IMG/VR virus record: IMGVR_UViG_3300021519_000916
Location: 62,001-126,000 of that record
Origin: a virus
Length of the DNA stretch: 64,000 bases
Strand: one strand, 5' to 3'
Shown here: one piece after another, positions 32,102 through 39,901 of the stretch
Layout of the letters: the number at the start of each line of letters is the position of its first letter
How positions within the stretch are numbered: the stretch's first letter is position 1
The notes under the pieces: generated by a model
What the model saw: only the letters and a program-made list of their open reading frames with translations
What the model was told of the DNA's origin: nothing
Databases searched by the model: none
Translations under genes and position numbers: made by a program

Positions 32102-32557
32102 ATGAAGACGTTCCAATTTGCAGGTTTTAGTCGTGTAGCCGGTGAACTTAAATTTCGCACCGCAATGAGTCAAGCCCGTGCTCAGCAATTGGCCAAGCTC
32201 GGCGACACTGATGTCAATATGACTATACTTCCTACACTAATGTCTAAAACAGAAGCCGCTAAATGGTGCTTGACTTCACCTGTGTTTGACAAGTGTGGCG
32301 AAGATGTGTTGGCATTGTTTACTACCAATGCAGTGGATGAGAATCCGTTTGTTGCCAAGGCACCCAAGGCAGTTAAAAAGCCAAAGACCGTTAAGGTTAC
32401 TGTCCCGGCCGCAAAGGTCCAAGGACTCGTCAAAGCTAAGACAGTCATCTATGAGGATGTTGCACCATCACAATCCTCAAAAGATAAAGCAAAGGCACGT
32501 GCCGAGTTTATGAAGATGCTCGCGGAAGTGCGCGACGAAGTTGAGCGTGGCGTATAA
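32102..32557 (+). CDS. phage protein with Lys/Val-rich linker, unknown
   Basis: A 151-residue protein. Residues 1-80 form a small domain (FQFAGFSRVAGELKFRTAMSQARAQQLAKLG), and 85-115 (KAPKAVKKPKTVKVTVPAAK) is a basic Ala/Pro-rich linker like those of histone-like or clamp-binding proteins. A helix ends the protein. Function unknown. Confidence 0.55.
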   Translation: MKTFQFAGFSRVAGELKFRTAMSQARAQQLAKLGDTDVNMTILPTLMSKTEAAKWCLTSPVFDKCGEDVLALFTTNAVDENPFVAKAPKAVKKPKTVKVTVPAAKVQGLVKAKTVIYEDVAPSQSSKDKAKARAEFMKMLAEVRDEVERGV

Positions 32558-32562
32558 TACAG

Positions 32563-32591
32563 TTGACCAATAAATCGTAACATCGTATAAT
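32563..32591 (+). promoter_or_regulatory. promoter of the TTGWCC-AATAAATC family, before the MoxR gene
   Basis: TTGACC at 32563-32568 followed by AATAAATC, spacer 17 in all, TATAAT at 32586-32591. Situated 29 bases before the MoxR start. Confidence 0.75.
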
Positions 32592-32620
32592 AGTTTTACA
32601 TTAACAAAAAGGAGTTTTAA

Positions 32621-33724
32621 ATGGCCGTGACTGAAAACCGTAGTGTAACCCCAAACGAAGCACGTAGTCGTGTTTTGCGTTGTTTTAAAAATAAGCGTCC
32701 TGTTTTCTTGTGGGGTCCTCCGGGAATCGGCAAGTCAGAATTGGTTGCTGGTTTGTGTGAAGATCTCGGCGGGCATATGATTGATATGCGACTGGGACAA
32801 TGTGAGCCAACTGACATCCGTGGTATCCCGTTCTTCAATAAAAATAAAGAGGTAATGGATTGGGCTCCCCCAATTGAATTGCCTAGCGAAGAACTCGCTA
32901 AAAAGTATCCTATCATTGTGTTGTTCTTGGATGAGCTGAACTCAGCGGCTCCGGCTGTGCAAGCGGCAGCTTATCAATTGATTTTGAATCGTGGTGTCGG
33001 TACTTATCGCTTGCCGGACAATGTTGTTATGGTTGCCGCAGGTAATCGCGAATCTGACAAGGGTGTTACTTATCGTATGCCAAGTCCTTTGGCGAATCGT
33101 TTCGTTCACTTGGAAGTGCGGACAGATTTCCAATCTTGGGAACAGTGGGCTGTCAATCACAAAATCCACAAGGACGTTGTTGGTTACATCGGTTTTGCTA
33201 AACAGGACTTGATGGACTTTGATCCTAAATCGTCAAGCCGTGCGTTTGCTACTCCGCGTAGCTGGTTCTTTGTGTCACAGTTTCTTGAGGACGATGAAGC
33301 AACCGATGCAGAGCTTGTAGATTTGATCTCAGGTACTATTGGCGAAGGACTTGCTATTAAGTTTATGGCACACCGCAAAGTGTCTGGGCAGATGCCAAAA
33401 GCAGAAGATATTTTGGCCGGTAAAGTCAAGGAACTCAAAGTTAAGGAAGTGTCAGCGATGTATTCGCTTACTATTAGCCTGTGCTACGAGCTCCAGGAAC
33501 AGTTTAAGAAACTCGGTAAAGATAAACTGTCCGACTGGCACGCTCAAGCGGATCACTTCCTACGTTTTATGATGGATAATTTTACTACAGAGCTCGTTGT
33601 TATGGGTGCTCGTGTTGCGCTAACCACGTATAACTTGCCCATGGTTCCAGGTAAGATGAAATCGTTTGATGAGTTCCATCAGCGTTTTGGCAAATACATC
33701 ATTGCCGCAAGTGGCAAGAACTAA
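32621..33724 (+). CDS. MoxR-family AAA+ ATPase
   Basis: A 367-residue protein. FLWGPPGIGKSE (29-40) is Walker A, IIVLFLDELNSA (98-109) Walker B, and VVMVAAGNRES (near 129-139) sensor 1, followed by LANRFVHLEV. MoxR ATPases act as chaperones that mature partner proteins, usually with a von Willebrand A partner. Such a partner is encoded two genes downstream at 34146-35429. An AAGGAG site and its own promoter are present. Confidence 0.85.
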   Translation: MAVTENRSVTPNEARSRVLRCFKNKRPVFLWGPPGIGKSELVAGLCEDLGGHMIDMRLGQCEPTDIRGIPFFNKNKEVMDWAPPIELPSEELAKKYPIIVLFLDELNSAAPAVQAAAYQLILNRGVGTYRLPDNVVMVAAGNRESDKGVTYRMPSPLANRFVHLEVRTDFQSWEQWAVNHKIHKDVVGYIGFAKQDLMDFDPKSSSRAFATPRSWFFVSQFLEDDEATDAELVDLISGTIGEGLAIKFMAHRKVSGQMPKAEDILAGKVKELKVKEVSAMYSLTISLCYELQEQFKKLGKDKLSDWHAQADHFLRFMMDNFTTELVVMGARVALTTYNLPMVPGKMKSFDEFHQRFGKYIIAASGKN

Positions 33725-33753
33725 GAATCCGTTAGTCACGGTCGGGGGCATTC

Positions 33754-34080
33754 GTGAGATATAAGTCCTCCGTTTTTATAGTGCTACTGCTACATGGTTG
33801 CGCGGCACCAGTTATGTTCGGTGTAGGTGCTACCAGTATAGCAGTAACAGAAACTACTGGAAAATCTGTAACCGACCATGTTGTTAGTACAGCAAAGGAA
33901 AAAGATTGCAGACTCTCAAGATATTTTAAAGGTGAGCAAGTGTGCCAAGAAGTAGAAACTGTACGATCATCTGTTACTGTTAGTAGTCCAACAAGACCTA
34001 TAATAATTGATTCAAACTCAACGATTAAATCGTATGAAGAGGTATTGGTAAGGCGGCGAAACACGTCTTACGTTAAATAG
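33754..34080 (+). CDS. probable lipoprotein
   Basis: A 108-residue protein with a GTG start after GGGGG. It has a signal-like segment SVFIVLLLHGCAAP, with LHGC (13-16) as a likely lipobox. GKSVTDHVVSTAKEKDCRLSRYFKGEQVCQEV follows, resembling small envelope lipoproteins of proteobacteria. It may sit in the host envelope, for example as a lysis or exclusion factor. It separates the MoxR and VWA genes. Confidence 0.55.
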   Translation: MRYKSSVFIVLLLHGCAAPVMFGVGATSIAVTETTGKSVTDHVVSTAKEKDCRLSRYFKGEQVCQEVETVRSSVTVSSPTRPIIIDSNSTIKSYEEVLVRRRNTSYVK

Positions 34081-34086
34081 TATTAG

Positions 34087-34116
34087 TAGACCAATAAATC
34101 AAAGTCGTGCTATACT
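34087..34116 (+). promoter_or_regulatory. promoter of the TTGWCC-AATAAATC family, weaker -35
   Basis: TAGACC at 34087-34092 followed by AATAAATC, 18-base spacer, TATACT at 34111-34116, 29 bases before the VWA gene. Confidence 0.55.
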
Positions 34117-34145
34117 ATGTATATAAATTAATCAAAGGAAGAAAA

Positions 34146-35429
34146 ATGGCAAATCACGTAATCCATAATGTTGCAGTAGCAGAACCCGAAGCTACCGCAC
34201 CGGTTCGTAAGCCCACAGATCCTAAAGTTGATGCCGCGGCACGTGAAAAATTGATTACTGCACGTATTGGACTCTTGCTCAAGGCACCGTTCTTTGGTAA
34301 CCTTGCAACACGTATGACTCTAGTAAACGGTGACGACTGGTTGCCCACCGCCGCAACAGACGGACGTAAATTTTACTACAATTCGGAATTCGTCAACAAC
34401 ATGCCTTTGAAGCAGGTTGAGTTTTTGGTTGGGCATGAAGTATTACATGCCGTATATGATCATATGGGACGACGCGGCGAACGTAATCCTAAAGTGTGGA
34501 ACATTGCAGATGACTTTTGCGTTAATGCAGATTTGATTGAACAAAAGATTGGCGAAAAGATTACCGTATGCGGCGTATTGTATGATCCCAAATACAAAGG
34601 TATGTCAGCAGAAGAAGTATACGATGACCTAATGAAGAATGCCAACAAAATTAATTTTGATGATCTTGCTAAATTGTTGCTGGACGAGCACTTAGATGGT
34701 GACGGTGACGGTGACGGTAAAGAAGGCGACAAAGATGGTAAGGGTCGTCCTAAATTGTCCGATGCTGAGAAAAAAGCCATCCGCGATGAGATTAAAGAAG
34801 CAGTAATCTCAGCTGCCAATGCTGCTGGCGCAGGTAACTTGCCAAGTGGCGTCAAGCGTCTTATTAAGGACATGACGGAACCACAAATTAGTTGGAAGGA
34901 ATTGTTGGAGCAACAAATCCAAAGCACCATTAAAAATGATTTTTCTTTTGCTCGTCCAAATCGTAAGGGCTGGCACATGGATGCTATTCTTCCGGGAATG
35001 AAGCCAGGCGACACCATTGACATTGCTGTTTGTATTGACCAATCGGGTAGTATTAGCGGAGAAGATAGCAAGTGTTTCCTAAGTGAGATCCGTGGCATCA
35101 TGGAAGCATACGATGAATACAAGATTCGCTTGTGGTGCTTTGATACTGAAATTTACAACGATCAAGAGTTTAACAGCGACAATATGAAAGACATCGCCGA
35201 ATACGAACCAATGGGCGGTGGCGGTACTGACTTTATGGCAAATTGGACTTACATGAAAGAACATGGTATCGAACCCAAGAAGTTTATCATGTTTACAGAT
35301 GGTATGCCGTTTGGTGAATGGGGCGATGAAAATTATTGTGATACCGTTTGGATTATTAAAGGTAATCCCGGATGTGAGCCACCATGGGGCATTTGGGCGC
35401 ACTACGAAGAAGAGGCTAAAAAGAAATGA
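34146..35429 (+). CDS. DUF2201-like metallopeptidase-fold / VWA protein
   Basis: A 427-residue protein from ATG 34146 (AAGGAAG site), not the in-frame GTG at 34107. FLVGHEVLHAVYDH (93-106) has the HExxH zinc motif, IADDFCVNADLI follows as in DUF2201 N-terminal domains, and VCIDQSGSISGE (295-306) begins a VWA-like domain with a DxSGS metal site. A repetitive acidic linker (near 184-200) lies between. Its likely partner is the MoxR ATPase. The proteolytic or chaperone target is unknown. The stop overlaps the next start (ATGA). Confidence 0.8.
   Translation: MANHVIHNVAVAEPEATAPVRKPTDPKVDAAAREKLITARIGLLLKAPFFGNLATRMTLVNGDDWLPTAATDGRKFYYNSEFVNNMPLKQVEFLVGHEVLHAVYDHMGRRGERNPKVWNIADDFCVNADLIEQKIGEKITVCGVLYDPKYKGMSAEEVYDDLMKNANKINFDDLAKLLLDEHLDGDGDGDGKEGDKDGKGRPKLSDAEKKAIRDEIKEAVISAANAAGAGNLPSGVKRLIKDMTEPQISWKELLEQQIQSTIKNDFSFARPNRKGWHMDAILPGMKPGDTIDIAVCIDQSGSISGEDSKCFLSEIRGIMEAYDEYKIRLWCFDTEIYNDQEFNSDNMKDIAEYEPMGGGGTDFMANWTYMKEHGIEPKKFIMFTDGMPFGEWGDENYCDTVWIIKGNPGCEPPWGIWAHYEEEAKKK
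34698..34718 (+). repeat. GGTGAC tandem hexamer encoding Gly-Asp repeats
   Basis: Three and a half copies of GGTGAC inside the VWA gene give a GDGDGDG linker. Such runs are prone to slipped-strand length change in frame. Confidence 0.8.
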
Positions 35430-35620
35430 GAATTACTAACCAACAAGCATACGAAACTTATCAGCAGATACAGGACATAAAGAAACTTGAGCGTAGACAC
35501 GAAGCTCTCCAAGTCGAAGAACGACGTATACACGACCAAATTAAAGCCAACGATGCGGCACGTACCGAATACAATCGCCGTATGGGACGCAATGGACAAA
35601 ACGTAGATGTACTCGCATAA
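35426..35620 (+). CDS. small coiled-coil protein
   Basis: A 64-residue, highly charged helical protein (YQQIQDIKKLERRHEALQVEERRIHDQIKAND) with heptad spacing of a coiled coil. Start overlaps the previous stop. Function unknown. Confidence 0.55.
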   Translation: MRITNQQAYETYQQIQDIKKLERRHEALQVEERRIHDQIKANDAARTEYNRRMGRNGQNVDVLA

Positions 35621-35628
35621 AGAAAACT

Positions 35629-35958
35629 ATGAAAACTATATTGCATAATGTAAACACCACTGCTGTTCCTGAAAAAGATTTGCCTCTTACTCCCGAAGTA
35701 AAACTAATCAATGCTCCGGAGGATCTCGATACAGCAATTAAACGTATCATGGCACTGGAGATGGCGCTTGAGGATATTTCAAGGGCCGCAGAAATTGTTA
35801 GTATTACAGGGCAGTTGAGTATTTTAGATAGCTTTAAAAGAGCCGCGGACACAACTCTGGAGTCTAAGATCCAAATTGAGCAACCAGATATGAATGAGAA
35901 TTTTAAACTTACTGTTATCACCGACAAAGAAGAAAGCACTAGTGCTGAAACTAAATGA
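35629..35958 (+). CDS. phage protein, unknown
   Basis: A 109-residue protein with helices (LDTAIKRIMALEMALEDISRAAEIV, LSILDSFKRAADTTLESKIQIE). No known domain. Confidence 0.55.
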   Translation: MKTILHNVNTTAVPEKDLPLTPEVKLINAPEDLDTAIKRIMALEMALEDISRAAEIVSITGQLSILDSFKRAADTTLESKIQIEQPDMNENFKLTVITDKEESTSAETK

Positions 35959-36229
35959 TGTAAATCCACTGTCCGTTTTTGGGTTGCGACAAGTTGATCA
36001 TTGTCCCCCGCATTTTGTTGTATTTCGATTTGAAGTATATACCCAAGAAAAAACAATTACAGATTGGATTTGGGAGAACCTCGAAGGGAGGTTCTTTTTT
36101 GGTGACGACTATATAAGCACTACTGGGGGAAGTGTGGCAATGCAAAAAATGGTTGGGTTTGAGATTCCGGGAGAAGCTAGTTATTTTACCCTATTGCTGA
36201 GCACGTTTAATAGTCCAGAAAACTGGTAA
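35942..36229 (+). CDS. small phage protein containing an embedded terminator sequence
   Basis: Probably starts at GTG 35942 or a nearby alternative codon; ATG 35894 would overlap the previous gene by 65 bases. HFVVFRFEVYTQEKTITDWIWENLEGRFFFGDDY is the core, then VGFEIPGEASYFTLLL. ENLEGRFFF is encoded by a hairpin-plus-T-run sequence (36075-36100). The pattern DWIWENLxGRFFxGD recurs in T4-related phages, so I think the frame is real. Confidence 0.55.
   Translation: MLKLNDVNPLSVFGLRQVDHCPPHFVVFRFEVYTQEKTITDWIWENLEGRFFFGDDYISTTGGSVAMQKMVGFEIPGEASYFTLLLSTFNSPENW
36075..36100 (+). terminator. intrinsic terminator within a coding frame
   Basis: AGAACCTC (36075-36082), a five-base loop, GAGGTTCT (36088-36095), then further T residues to 36100. 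This is a classical rho-independent terminator shape that would end transcription of the preceding unit. Confidence 0.7.
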
Positions 36230-36296
36230 GAAAAAATTTTTCCACTCTGACTGTAGGTAGTAAATATATGCATAGTTTATATTTATTGGAGATACT

Positions 36297-36548
36297 ATGT
36301 CAGACACAACACAAACAACAGAGCAAGTTCAGTCAACTGATTCCGTCCCAGCGCAATTACAGTTAGCTGATATTTTGTTGGCAGCACAAGCAATTAGTCT
36401 TGCTAGCCAACGCGGCGCATTTAAGGCCGAAGAATTCACACAAATAGGTGGTTGTTTTGATCGCATTACTGCATTCCTCAGGGATAGTGGTGCGCTCAAT
36501 ACGGCTCCTGCTAGTGAACAAACAGCTGACCAATCATCAGCTGAATAA
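36297..36548 (+). CDS. conserved small phage protein, unknown
   Basis: An 83-residue protein with a Ser/Thr/Gln-rich start. LQLADILLAAQAISLASQRGAFKAEEFTQIGGCFDRITAFL (22-62) is a helical block that I recognise from T4-related marine phages. Preceded by TTGGAGATACT. Function unknown. Confidence 0.65.
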   Translation: MSDTTQTTEQVQSTDSVPAQLQLADILLAAQAISLASQRGAFKAEEFTQIGGCFDRITAFLRDSGALNTAPASEQTADQSSAE

Positions 36549-36559
36549 AGGAAAATAAA

Positions 36560-37258
36560 ATGATCAAACATGTCGGAAAACACAACAACAAAAAGATAGT
36601 ATTACTATGGCGTCAGGTTCCCAACGATGCTCATATGGCTTTAGTGGCCTATAGCGATACATTACCACGTATGATACACGACGAAGTAATGAAATGCTTA
36701 GAGAGTGCTGTTGGACAGAATGCCAAGGATTTGTCGGATGTGTTATTCCGCACTATTATGTCCGATGGACGTAATGCCCTTGAAGTAATGCACAAAGAAG
36801 GATTTATTAAGAAGGTTCCTACAAGTCAAATTTTGATTACACCGACTGCAAAGTCAAGTGTGCGATTAGACGAATTAAACAACATTCTTGATGAAATGGA
36901 AAAGGGCGAAGAGGCCGTGAAGCGTATGGCAGACCTTGACAACAATTCTGGATTACAAACAAAGAAGCGTCGTACAGAAGGCCGTGAAGTTGGCATGCCG
37001 CCAAACAATTCTAGTGTTAGCAGAACTAACATTGATGTTGAAGGCACAGACTCCGCAGCAGCGTATCTTAAAGGTACATTGAGCGATACTGACTTAGCAG
37101 AACAACGCATGAGTCAAGCTGAAAAAATGAAGGACCAAGCCAAGATATTAATGGCTGAAGCCGAACGCTTAATGAACGAAGCCAAACAATTTACTCCTGC
37201 TAAAAATGTCAACACAAAAACCAAAAAAACCACGGCAGCAAAAAAGCAGGCGGCTTAA
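36560..37258 (+). CDS. conserved phage protein, unknown
   Basis: A 232-residue protein. Residues 1-75 (KHVGKHNNKKIVLLWRQVPNDAHMALVAYSDTLPRMIHDEVMKCLESAVGQNAKDL) form a conserved block seen in T4-related phages. The C-terminal half is a long coiled coil (AEQRMSQAEKMKDQAKILMAEAERLM) ending in a Lys-rich tail. Role unknown. Confidence 0.65.
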   Translation: MIKHVGKHNNKKIVLLWRQVPNDAHMALVAYSDTLPRMIHDEVMKCLESAVGQNAKDLSDVLFRTIMSDGRNALEVMHKEGFIKKVPTSQILITPTAKSSVRLDELNNILDEMEKGEEAVKRMADLDNNSGLQTKKRRTEGREVGMPPNNSSVSRTNIDVEGTDSAAAYLKGTLSDTDLAEQRMSQAEKMKDQAKILMAEAERLMNEAKQFTPAKNVNTKTKKTTAAKKQAA

Positions 37259-37550
37259 TTTAAACAGTAAAGAGAAATGGGAACGCTTGCTCAAGGAAGT
37301 ACACAAAGAGCAAGTCCCTGTTGGTGTATTACTCTCTATTACTGTTAATCTCAAAGACGGAACTGCTGTAGATGTTAATGTTGCTGAAATGCTAGAAGAA
37401 GGCCAAGATCCCGATTTTGTTGAACATGTTATTAACGAAAAGTTAAAAGCACTGGGAGATATTATTGCGGATGTTGACTTTCATATTAGCGTTGATGCAG
37501 TATCAAAAGTAATTCAACCCTTTACAGATAACCTCCTAAAAGACTTATGA
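37206..37550 (+). CDS. conserved phage protein, unknown
   Basis: A 114-residue protein with a basic N-terminus (MSTQKPKKPRQQKSRRLNLNSK) and an acidic folded part (DVNVAEMLEEGQDPDFVEHVINEKLKALGD). It overlaps the preceding gene by 53 bases in another frame and the DHFR start by four. Function unknown. Confidence 0.6.
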   Translation: MSTQKPKKPRQQKSRRLNLNSKEKWERLLKEVHKEQVPVGVLLSITVNLKDGTAVDVNVAEMLEEGQDPDFVEHVINEKLKALGDIIADVDFHISVDAVSKVIQPFTDNLLKDL

Positions 37551-38053
37551 TAAATGCTATATTTGCCGTAGACCATTATGGCGGTATGGGATTCAATGGC
37601 ACATTGCCTTGGCCCCATAATGCCGCAGATTTGGCTAACTTTAAAAAAGCAACAACCAACCACGTTGTGGTAATGGGACGGAATACATGGGACGATCCAA
37701 AAATGCCCAAGCCATTGCCAGAACGAATTGTGTACGTGGCCAGTAAGCATCCTGTTACTAAAGCAGGTCGTGTAGAAGGTGATATTGTAGAACGAGTATT
37801 GGCATTAGAAAAACAACACCCGGATCGTATTATTTGGGTAGTAGGTGGCCCTGCAATACTTGAAGCGTGTGTCGATATATTTGATCAAATTCACTTGACA
37901 CATTTCAAAGGTTCGTATAAAATAGATACTAAGATAAACCTTAAATCCTTCTTAACAGGATTTAGTATCAGGCACGCTACAGTAGCACCTGACTTTAAAT
38001 CAACTTTTATAAGATATGAACCATTATTTAGCCGCGTTAAAACAAGTACTTGA
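37547..38053 (+). CDS. folA: dihydrofolate reductase
   Basis: A 168-residue enzyme. INAIFAVDHYGGMGFNGTLPWPHNAADLANFKKAT (2-36) is the DHFR opening with the substrate Asp, HVVVMGRNTWDD holds the NADPH site, and IIWVVGGPAILEACV follows as the conserved GGxx. It regenerates tetrahydrofolate for the thymidylate synthase that overlaps it by 38 bases. Confidence 0.85.
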   Translation: MINAIFAVDHYGGMGFNGTLPWPHNAADLANFKKATTNHVVVMGRNTWDDPKMPKPLPERIVYVASKHPVTKAGRVEGDIVERVLALEKQHPDRIIWVVGGPAILEACVDIFDQIHLTHFKGSYKIDTKINLKSFLTGFSIRHATVAPDFKSTFIRYEPLFSRVKTST

Positions 38054-38924
38054 GCAAGGAACCCAGAAGGGTGATCGTACCGGTGTAGGTACTATTAGCC
38101 TGTTTGGTATGCAACAACGATATAACCTTGCAGAATCATTCCCCGCAGTAACAACTAAAAAATTAGCCTGGAAATCATGTGTAGGTGAACTACTATGGAT
38201 GATTGAAGGTAGTGGTGACGAACGTAGACTTGCGGAAATCACACATGGTACTAGAGATGGTGTAGTAACTATCTGGACGCCCAATGCTCTCGCACATTAC
38301 TGGAAACCCAAGGCACAGTTTGAAGGTGACCTAGGTCGTGTGTACGGAGTACAGTGGAGACACTGGCGCAGTTCACAACATGTTAAAACTGGTAGTATTA
38401 AAAACGACTGCGGAAGTTACTTTAGTGTGCAAGGCGGTATTCAAGAAGTTGAAATAGATCAACTTAAACAATTAATAACCGATATTATTAGAGACCCACA
38501 CGGACGACGACATATACTATCAGCATGGAACCCCGGCGAATTAGAAGCCATGGCCCTGCCACCGTGTCATGTTTTAGCACAGTTTTACGTAGCAGACGGC
38601 AAGTTATCTTGCCAAATGTATCAGCGTTCCTGCGACATGTTCTTAGGCGTGCCTTTCAACATAGCATCCTATTCCTTACTCACACATATGATTGCTCAAG
38701 TGTGCGGTCTTGAAGTAGGAGAGTTCGTTCACGTGCTCGGCGACGCACACATTTATATGACCCATATAGAGCAGGTTAAAGAACAGTTAAATCGTGAACC
38801 ATTACCTGCCCCGCAACTATGGCTTAACCCCGATATAAAAGATATTACTAAATTTACAATGGCAGATATTAAACTTGAAGGCTACACTAGCCACGGTGCC
38901 ATTAAAGCGGAAATGGCTGTATGA
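38016..38924 (+). CDS. thyA: thymidylate synthase
   Basis: A 302-residue ThyA. FPAVTTKKLAWKSCVGELLWMIEG (42-65), AMALPPCHVLAQFYV (179-193) with nucleophile Cys184 and QRSCDMFLGVPFNIASYSLL are canonical. It makes dTMP from dUMP using methylene-tetrahydrofolate. No change that would mark a hydroxymethylase is obvious. The stop overlaps the next start (ATGA). Confidence 0.9.
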   Translation: MNHYLAALKQVLEQGTQKGDRTGVGTISLFGMQQRYNLAESFPAVTTKKLAWKSCVGELLWMIEGSGDERRLAEITHGTRDGVVTIWTPNALAHYWKPKAQFEGDLGRVYGVQWRHWRSSQHVKTGSIKNDCGSYFSVQGGIQEVEIDQLKQLITDIIRDPHGRRHILSAWNPGELEAMALPPCHVLAQFYVADGKLSCQMYQRSCDMFLGVPFNIASYSLLTHMIAQVCGLEVGEFVHVLGDAHIYMTHIEQVKEQLNREPLPAPQLWLNPDIKDITKFTMADIKLEGYTSHGAIKAEMAV

Positions 38925-39901
38925 AATTTTTAGTAACTGGTGGTGCTGGATTTATTGGGCACAATGTAGTACGGCAATTAGAACAAGCAGGACATGAATG
39001 CTGTGTACTTGATTGTGTAACAGACTATGGGTTTGTACCACAAGACGAATTAGCGTATCTATATCGTGAACGTGTAAAGCGTATCCAGGCACACATATAC
39101 CATGTGGATTTGCGAAATGCAAGTGGTGTTGCAAACTGGTTTGCTCACTACAGCCAAGGTGCCGATGCTGTTATACATCTAGCAAGTTTCCCAAGGCAAA
39201 AAGTAGTCAGTGCTAACCCGGTGTGGGGTGCAGAGGTTATGGGAACTGGACTTGTTAACCTATTAGAGTTAACTAAGCAATACAATATTCCAAAGTTTGT
39301 TTACATTAGTAGTTCAATGGTGTACGGCAACTTCGATGATGATGTAAAAGAAGATTACAATTGTAAACCGCAGGGCCAATATGGCATTATGAAGCTAATG
39401 GGAGAAAATCTTGTTAAAGACTATACTCGTCGGAATGTGTTTGATCATGTTATTATCCGCCCTAGTGCTGTATACGGAGAGTACGACGTCGAAGACCGAG
39501 TTGTGTCTAAATTTGTACTCTCCGCAATGCGAGGAGAGACACTTAAAGTTAATGGAGCAAATGAAACTCTTGATTTTACGTATGTCGAAGACGCCGCCGC
39601 AGGTATTGTTGCCGCAACATTAAGTAATAACGCAATCAATAATACGTACAACATTACCAAGAGTCATAGTACATCACTACTACAGGCCGCTAAACTTGCA
39701 ATTAAAATTGCTGGTAGTGGTAAGGTACATGTGGGATTCAAAGATGCAGATTTCCCAAGTCGTGGCGCATTAAACATTGATGCCGCACGTAAAGATTTTA
39801 ACTTTAATCCAAAAGTAGATGTTGAAGAAGGTTTCCAAAAATATGCCAACTGGTTCAGTGATAGCGTTTACTGGTCTACCAAGACAGTACCAAACGCTTA
39901 A
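38921..39901 (+). CDS. NAD-dependent nucleotide-sugar epimerase/dehydratase (extended SDR)
   Basis: A 326-residue SDR. LVTGGAGFIGHN (4-15) binds NAD, YISSSMVYG (128-136) supplies the Ser, and Tyr154/Lys158 (YGIMK) form the catalytic pair. LDFTYVEDAAAGI is typical of the C-terminal half. Substrate (probably a UDP-, CDP- or GDP-sugar) unknown. With the aminotransferase that overlaps it by 59 bases it likely makes an amino sugar. Confidence 0.8.
   Translation: MKFLVTGGAGFIGHNVVRQLEQAGHECCVLDCVTDYGFVPQDELAYLYRERVKRIQAHIYHVDLRNASGVANWFAHYSQGADAVIHLASFPRQKVVSANPVWGAEVMGTGLVNLLELTKQYNIPKFVYISSSMVYGNFDDDVKEDYNCKPQGQYGIMKLMGENLVKDYTRRNVFDHVIIRPSAVYGEYDVEDRVVSKFVLSAMRGETLKVNGANETLDFTYVEDAAAGIVAATLSNNAINNTYNITKSHSTSLLQAAKLAIKIAGSGKVHVGFKDADFPSRGALNIDAARKDFNFNPKVDVEEGFQKYANWFSDSVYWSTKTVPNA

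Noticed and set aside
34460-35122. Long minus-strand open frame opposite the VWA gene
   Set aside because: Ser/Leu-rich shadow of a gene with clear domains; no promoter or ribosome site.
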